Source: Planctomycetia bacterium (GTDB taxonomy: Bacteria > Planctomycetota > Phycisphaerae > Phycisphaerales > UBA1924). From it: a stretch of DNA of 6,111 nt. Under the pieces are notes generated by a model that made no database searches, was not told the DNA's origin, and saw nothing but the letters and a program-made list of their open reading frames with translations. The stretch is from assembly GCA_005776545.1 (NCBI GenBank), contig SXOY01000275.1, positions 1 through 6,111 on the forward strand, read 5' to 3'. Position numbers and translations under genes: made by a program. Positions within the stretch are counted from its first letter, which is position 1; each line of letters opens with the position of its first letter. This document shows positions 5,977-6,111 of the stretch, piece after piece.

Positions 5977-5982
5977 GAGGAG
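5977..5982 (+). promoter_or_regulatory. Shine-Dalgarno GAGGAG for sod
   Basis: GAGGAG sits 7 bases before the ATG at 5990, an ideal distance. It fixes the start of the superoxide dismutase gene. Confidence 0.8.
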
Positions 5983-5989
5983 TTTCGCA

Positions 5990-6111
5990 ATGCCACTTTC
6001 ACTTGCACCGCTTCCATACTCACACGATTCCCTTGAACCGGTTATCGATACCCTGACGATGCAAATCCACCACGGAAAGCATCACCAGGCTTACGTTGAT
6101 AATGCCAATAA
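5990..6111 (+). CDS. sod: Fe/Mn superoxide dismutase, N-terminal part (3' end outside window)
   Basis: The first 40 codons of an iron/manganese superoxide dismutase, which converts superoxide to hydrogen peroxide and oxygen, usually in the cytoplasm. Diagnostic sequence: [10 protein letters not shown] (8-17), then [18 protein letters not shown] (23-40). H27 is the first metal ligand of the family, H31 the conserved gateway-region histidine, and Y35 the conserved active-site tyrosine. The protein starts directly at the mature-type N-terminus without a signal peptide. LEP, TM-IHH and NAN resemble SodA (manganese) enzymes more than SodB, but the residues that decide metal preference lie outside the window, so metal use is open. 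It is transcribed away from the sigma gene and probably forms its own unit. Confidence 0.95.
   Translation, partial: MPLSLAPLPYSHDSLEPVIDTLTMQIHHGKHHQAYVDNAN

Larger units (their letters stand above)
5440..5989. other. Divergent intergenic region between the sigma factor and superoxide dismutase genes
   Basis: About 550 bases lie between the two divergent starts. The sigma side holds an AGAGGA ribosome binding site and a GCCGCA/TGCGGC hairpin. The sod side holds a GAGGAG ribosome binding site, a weak candidate promoter and two copies of a 13-base near-repeat. Open frames across it (for example 5453-5713 plus and 5439-5642 minus) have no good start context and no recognisable protein features. 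I found no RNA gene and no convincing sigma-gene promoter here. The length leaves room for a small RNA or a long leader, but nothing visible proves one. Confidence 0.6.

Noticed and set aside
1..6111. CRISPR array, tRNA, rRNA, insertion sequence or phage attachment site
   Set aside because: No regularly spaced repeats, cloverleaf-like segments, transposase-like frames or paired terminal repeats were seen on either strand.

Overview
The window looks like a chromosomal stretch from a bacterium of the Planctomycetota, probably a Phycisphaerae-like lineage. This is an inference from gene style: a long-tailed sigma-70 factor with unusual region 2 residues, next to type IV pilus/type II secretion ATPases. 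No rRNA or other phylogenetic marker is present to prove it. Coding density and codon use look ordinary and uniform. There is no tRNA, rRNA, CRISPR array, insertion sequence or other sign of recent transfer.

Layout: four genes lie on the minus strand and one on the plus strand. Read along the minus strand, they are a sigma-70 family factor (5439 to 4195), a strong intrinsic terminator (about 4150 to 4117), a PilT/PilU-type ATPase (3928 to 2675, TTG start), a membrane-anchored GspE/PilB homologue with degenerate ATPase motifs (2410 to 581), and a CvpA-like membrane protein whose 3' end leaves the window (506 to <1). On the plus strand, an Fe/Mn superoxide dismutase begins at 5990 and leaves the window after 40 codons. 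It diverges from the sigma gene across a 550-base intergenic region that holds its ribosome binding site, a possible promoter, a near-repeat and a hairpin.

How the genes may work together: the PilT-like protein keeps every motif expected of an active hexameric motor. Its neighbour keeps the fold landmarks of the secretion ATPase family (N2D landmarks, tetracysteine zinc motif) but has changed the Walker A lysine and glycine, the aspartate box and the histidine box. It also carries about three predicted membrane helices where family members normally have a soluble N1 domain. The most interesting reading is an active motor encoded beside a membrane-bound pseudo-ATPase that could be a docking or regulatory partner. 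The CvpA-like gene follows closely (74 bases) and could be cotranscribed with the degenerate ATPase. The sigma gene is separated from this group by the terminator, and the superoxide dismutase appears to be an independent unit.
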